Shown piece by piece: positions 7,857 to 9,820 of a stretch of DNA of 9,820 nt. Within the stretch, counting starts at the first letter, position 1. Each line of letters opens with the position of its first letter. Source of the DNA: an uncultured Porphyromonadaceae bacterium (GTDB lineage Bacteria > Bacteroidota > Bacteroidia > Bacteroidales > Muribaculaceae); the NCBI GenBank assembly GCA_902470475.1, contig CABRGT010000071.1, forward strand, positions 1 through 9,820, in the 5' to 3' direction. The position numbers and the translations under genes are program-made. The notes under the pieces were generated by a model. It was not told the DNA's origin and searched no databases. It worked only from the letters and a program-made list of their open reading frames with translations.

Positions 7857-7928
7857 GGCCCATTCGTCTATCGGTTAGGACGCAAGATTTTCATTCTTGA
7901 AAGAGCAGTTCGATTCTGCTATGGGCTA
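7857..7928 (+). tRNA. tRNA-Glu (UUC anticodon), copy 2
   Basis: It is identical over all 72 nt to the copy upstream of rpsT, with the same TTC anticodon in loop TTTTCAT and the same G-U first acceptor pair. The identity also includes one flanking base on each side, after which the flanks are unrelated. CCA is not encoded. A strong terminator begins 5 nt later. Transcription probably comes from read-through of the tRNA/rpsT unit, since no TAnnTTTG box is found at a suitable distance upstream. Confidence 0.97.
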
Positions 7929-7933
7929 CCTTG

Positions 7934-7966
7934 ACCCCGATGCCGCCACGCGGCACCGGGGTTTTC
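7934..7966 (+). terminator. Intrinsic terminator of the tRNA-Glu/rpsT/tRNA-Glu unit
   Basis: The stem pairs ACCCCG (7934-7939) with CGGGGT (7957-7962) and TGCCGC (7941-7946) with GCGGCA (7950-7955). There is one A/C mismatch between the blocks, a 3-nt loop, and a T4 run at 7962-7965. It sits directly behind the second tRNA. Confidence 0.9.
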
Positions 7967-8420
7967 GGTTACCGCCACCTTCTATCCTTATGCAAAGCAC
8001 CATAGTTGTTTATGTATCTGATGTGGCAGATGTACCACATGCCTCTTCCTGCCGACACAACCTTGAGCTATTGTGTGCGCATGTATCTTTGGCCTTGGGG
8101 ACCGGAGGCGCAGGCCACGACGCCTGCTATCCCTGTAAACACAGCATTTTCACCTTGCATCCTGTAATTCCAGTCTCCGAAACGATGCATTCCGGCAACG
8201 GGGATTTTCCGAGATAAACAGCCGTATCTATCCCCGATCAGGACAACAAGTTAGAAAAATAAATAAAAAAGAGGACTCTCGCAGTGAGAATCCTCGTAAG
8301 TGTACCCCCAACGGTGCCGTATTAGAACCAATCTTGGCCGATTTGGATAGGTTGTGTGAAATGCGTCACTGGATACCCGATCCGGCGAAACCGATATTAT
8401 GTAGGACAATGATTGGCTGA
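7967..8420. other. Gene-poor stretch between the tRNA/rpsT unit and fic
   Basis: I see no convincing gene here. The + strand frame that runs through it begins inside the tRNA and matches no family I know. On the - strand a 40-codon ATG frame (8190 down to 8068) is open but unrecognised. Two short perfect inverted repeats are present: ATGTGG/CCACAT (8021-8026, 8035-8040) and GCAGGC/GCCTGC (8110-8115, 8122-8127). The part from 8296 to 8420 is the likely 3' untranslated region of fic. Composition here is intermediate between the GC-rich left side and the AT-rich fic gene, so the stretch may be remnant DNA at an insertion boundary. Confidence 0.5.
8265..8295 (-). terminator. Intrinsic terminator of the fic transcript
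   Basis: Read on the - strand, GAGGA (8295-8291) pairs with TCCTC (8275-8271). After one mismatch, TCTC (8289-8286) pairs with GAGA (8280-8277) around a 5-nt loop. A T6 run (8270-8265) and more T-rich sequence down to about 8254 follow. It lies 125 nt after the fic stop and points away from it, which fits termination of that gene. Confidence 0.85.
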
Positions 8421-9557
8421 TTAGTCAAATAACGATAGATACGATTTGCATACATATAATCTGTTTCTGCTTTGGCCTGTAACTTCTGACAATAAATTAT
8501 CCTTAGTCATCATCTTGACAAGTGTATTCGCTGAATTGTATGTTGTATTACAGATTGTAGCTGCATCATCAATGGTTATATAAGGATTTTTCATGAGTTC
8601 ATGAAGTAATATAATAGCCTTTGTCGAGCGGCTACGATATGAAGAGCGTATTAAAATCTCTGCCTCGCTCTTAAAGCGCAATATTGAAGATAATGTTTCA
8701 ACAGCTTTGGTTGCAGTCTGTTCTATGCCAACAAGAAAGTATTTTATCCATTGCGTCATATCATTCTTTGTACGAATAGAAGAAAGATTGTCGTAATAAA
8801 GATCTTTTGGATTTTCAAAAAATGTGGAAAGATAGAGCAATGGCATATCCAAAACATTTTCCTTGACAAGAAACAATGTAATCAACAAGCGGCCGATACG
8901 TCCGTTACCATCCAAAAATGGGTGTATCGTCTCAAATTGATAATGGGCTATGGCTATTTTCAACAGAGACGGGAGATGAATCTGGTCATTGTTAAGAAAT
9001 TTTTCAAGGTCTCCCATCAACTCCCCAACAAGTTGGTGTGTTGGGGGTATAAACTTGGCATCAGCAAGAGACTTACCGCCTATCCAATTTTGACTCGACC
9101 GGAATTCTCCTGGGAGTTTGTGCTCACCTCGAACACTATCTAATAATAACCTATGAGTATTACGAATTAATCTGCTCGAAATGGGTAGAGTCTCTAAGCT
9201 TTTAATAGCTTCATTTATTGCTTTAATATAGTTTTGAACTTCTTTCCAGTCATCTCTTCTTTCTAATTGTATTTCAGTTTCAGGAAGTAATGCTTCATCC
9301 ATTCTTGTTTGAGTGCCCTCAATGCGGCTTGAAACAACAGCTTCTTTCGTTACATGCAACTGTATGAACAAATCTATATTAGGAACAAGTTTGGAAAATG
9401 AATTAAGTTCGCCTAATTTCAATGCAGCTTTTTCTAATAAATGACTGATTGTAGGATTATTCCATGTCCATTCTTGATTTATATGGTTTGGTACAAAGTA
9501 CTTATAGCCATATCCATCCTCATAATGTCCAGCATTGAACGTCTCGATATTTATCAT
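8421..9557 (-). CDS. Fic-family AMP-transferase with N-terminal inhibitory motif and C-terminal winged helix
   Basis: This 378-residue protein has the architecture of class II bacterial Fic proteins such as Shewanella SoFic (about 370 residues). The Fic N-terminal domain spans roughly residues 30-110. It carries the autoinhibitory (S/T)xxxE(G/N) motif as SSRIEG (76-81), with E80 expected to block productive ATP binding. The catalytic HxFx(D/E)GNGRxxR motif is intact as HPFLDGNGRIGR (212-223), with catalytic H212, so transfer of AMP from ATP to a protein hydroxyl is expected; the target is unknown. A C-terminal winged-helix domain (about 310-378, YITIDDAATICNTTYNSAN in its helix-turn-helix part) suggests DNA binding. 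Its AT-rich codon use is unlike the other genes, suggesting transfer. There is no separate antitoxin gene beside it. The ATG at 9557 is chosen because the -7 promoter box ends 17 nt upstream, leaving no room for an earlier start. Confidence 0.93.
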   Translation of the reverse strand: MINIETFNAGHYEDGYGYKYFVPNHINQEWTWNNPTISHLLEKAALKLGELNSFSKLVPNIDLFIQLHVTKEAVVSSRIEGTQTRMDEALLPETEIQLERRDDWKEVQNYIKAINEAIKSLETLPISSRLIRNTHRLLLDSVRGEHKLPGEFRSSQNWIGGKSLADAKFIPPTHQLVGELMGDLEKFLNNDQIHLPSLLKIAIAHYQFETIHPFLDGNGRIGRLLITLFLVKENVLDMPLLYLSTFFENPKDLYYDNLSSIRTKNDMTQWIKYFLVGIEQTATKAVETLSSILRFKSEAEILIRSSYRSRSTKAIILLHELMKNPYITIDDAATICNTTYNSANTLVKMMTKDNLLSEVTGQSRNRLYVCKSYLSLFD

Positions 9558-9573
9558 ATTTGTAAGTTTTGCG

Positions 9574-9605
9574 CAAAATTACAATAAAAACTCCGTTATC
9601 TCAAA
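9574..9605 (-). promoter_or_regulatory. Bacteroidota-type promoter of fic
   Basis: On the - strand, TTTG (9605-9602) and an exact TAnnTTTG box, TAATTTTG (9581-9574), are spaced by 20 bp, as in the -33/-7 consensus. The predicted start near 9566-9568 leaves a leader of only about 10 nt before the ATG at 9557. The -33 box lies inside the downstream arm of the first palindrome (9596-9627), so a protein bound there should block polymerase. Confidence 0.75.
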
Positions 9606-9627
9606 TTTTAACACAAATTTGAGATAA
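9596..9627. promoter_or_regulatory. Operator candidate 1: 13-bp perfect palindrome over the fic promoter
   Basis: TTATCTCAAATTT (9596-9608) is repeated in inverted form as AAATTTGAGATAA (9615-9627) around the 6-nt spacer TAACAC. It overlaps the -33 box of the fic promoter. It lacks a T-run suitable for a terminator, and its AT-rich stem and position fit a protein-binding site better. The winged-helix domain of the Fic protein is the obvious candidate ligand; this is inference. Confidence 0.75.
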
Positions 9628-9635
9628 GAATTCTG

Positions 9636-9657
9636 TTATCTCAATTTTTTGAGATAT
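9636..9657. promoter_or_regulatory. Operator candidate 2: second palindrome with the same half-site
   Basis: TTATCTCAA (9636-9644) faces TTGAGATAT (9649-9657) across TTTT, repeating the half-site of the first palindrome with one terminal mismatch. The centres of the two palindromes are 35 bp apart. The inner half-sites of the two (9619-9627 and 9636-9644) also face each other across 8 bp, so four copies of one 9-mer lie within 62 bp. Confidence 0.7.
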
Positions 9658-9786
9658 CTACAATGCGTCTGAATTTAAAAATATAACCAATTGTTGCAAC
9701 AAAGTGCTTGACCCTATCTATAGCAGACAAGTGAATTTCGTGGTGCGGGGAAAGAAAAAGAGGCCTGCAGGTTCAACTGGCAAGTG

Positions 9787-9794
9787 CAAAATTA
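9787..9794 (-). promoter_or_regulatory. Possible second - strand promoter near window end
   Basis: TAATTTTG followed by CAC on the - strand matches the -7 box and closely resembles the boxes of the tRNA (TAACTTTGCAC) and fic promoters. No TTTG is found at the expected -33 distance before the window ends. It would make a transcript running toward fic with a leader of about 220 nt that has no evident reading frame. The rest of 9658-9820 shows no gene; it contains the 12-bp palindrome TTGTTGCAACAA at 9691-9702. Confidence 0.35.
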
Positions 9795-9820
9795 GCGATT
9801 TGTTTGAAGAATTCAGTTTT

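Noticed and set aside
7471..7928. Tandem tRNA 3' ends as att sites of an integrated element carrying rpsT
   Set aside because: The repeats cover the whole tRNA rather than only the 3' end, the DNA between them holds just the housekeeping rpsT, and no integrase is present.
7897..8217. + strand open frame of 106 codons after rpsT
   Set aside because: Its start lies inside the second tRNA-Glu and it runs through the terminator; no recognisable motif.
8751..9143. + strand open frame of 130 codons opposite fic
   Set aside because: It lies antisense to the conserved Fic catalytic region and has no family resemblance or promoter.
8421..9557. Fic protein as a classic toxin with a small adjacent antitoxin
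   Set aside because: The inhibitory motif is inside the same chain and no small antitoxin gene is found on either side.
9596..9657. The palindromes as a short CRISPR array or transposon ends
   Set aside because: Only two palindromes of unequal spacing are present, with no spacers of constant length, no cas genes and no transposase; their position on a promoter fits operators better.

Overview
The window reads as chromosomal DNA of a Bacteroidota bacterium, most likely a Bacteroidales gut lineage with GC-rich coding DNA; family level (for example Muribaculaceae or Rikenellaceae) cannot be settled from the sequence. The evidence is: Bacteroidota-type promoters (TTTG about 20 bp upstream of TAnnTTTG) before a tRNA and before the fic gene; A-rich leaders without a Shine-Dalgarno sequence; an RNase H with the N-terminal viroplasmin-like domain common in this phylum; and a tRNA-Glu/rpsT neighbourhood.

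Left part (1-1458, + strand): the C-terminal two thirds of a divergent alanine dehydrogenase/transhydrogenase-like protein, cut by the window edge, followed 3 nt later by an RNase H1. A long, nearly perfect hairpin with a T-run (1477-1530) separates this pair from a convergent operon.

Middle (7255 down to 1548, - strand): a complete tripartite RND efflux operon, transcribed as outer-membrane factor, then periplasmic adaptor lipoprotein, then inner-membrane RND pump. Gaps are only 11 and 9 nt. The three proteins should form one envelope-spanning, proton-driven exporter. No regulator lies beside it and no consensus promoter was found in front of it.

Housekeeping block (7369-7966, + strand): a good promoter, tRNA-Glu(UUC), rpsT (ribosomal protein S20), a second identical tRNA-Glu(UUC), and a strong terminator. 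The two tRNA copies bracket rpsT as direct repeats.

Right part (7967-9820): base composition falls sharply to AT-rich. After about 450 bp without a convincing gene comes a - strand Fic-family protein with its own inhibitory motif and a C-terminal winged helix. Its promoter is overlapped by one large palindrome and followed upstream by a second, both built from the same 9-bp half-site TTATCTCAA. This looks like an autoregulated AMP-transferase gene, probably acquired horizontally, and is the most interesting part of the window. No CRISPR array, insertion sequence, integrase or phage gene was seen.
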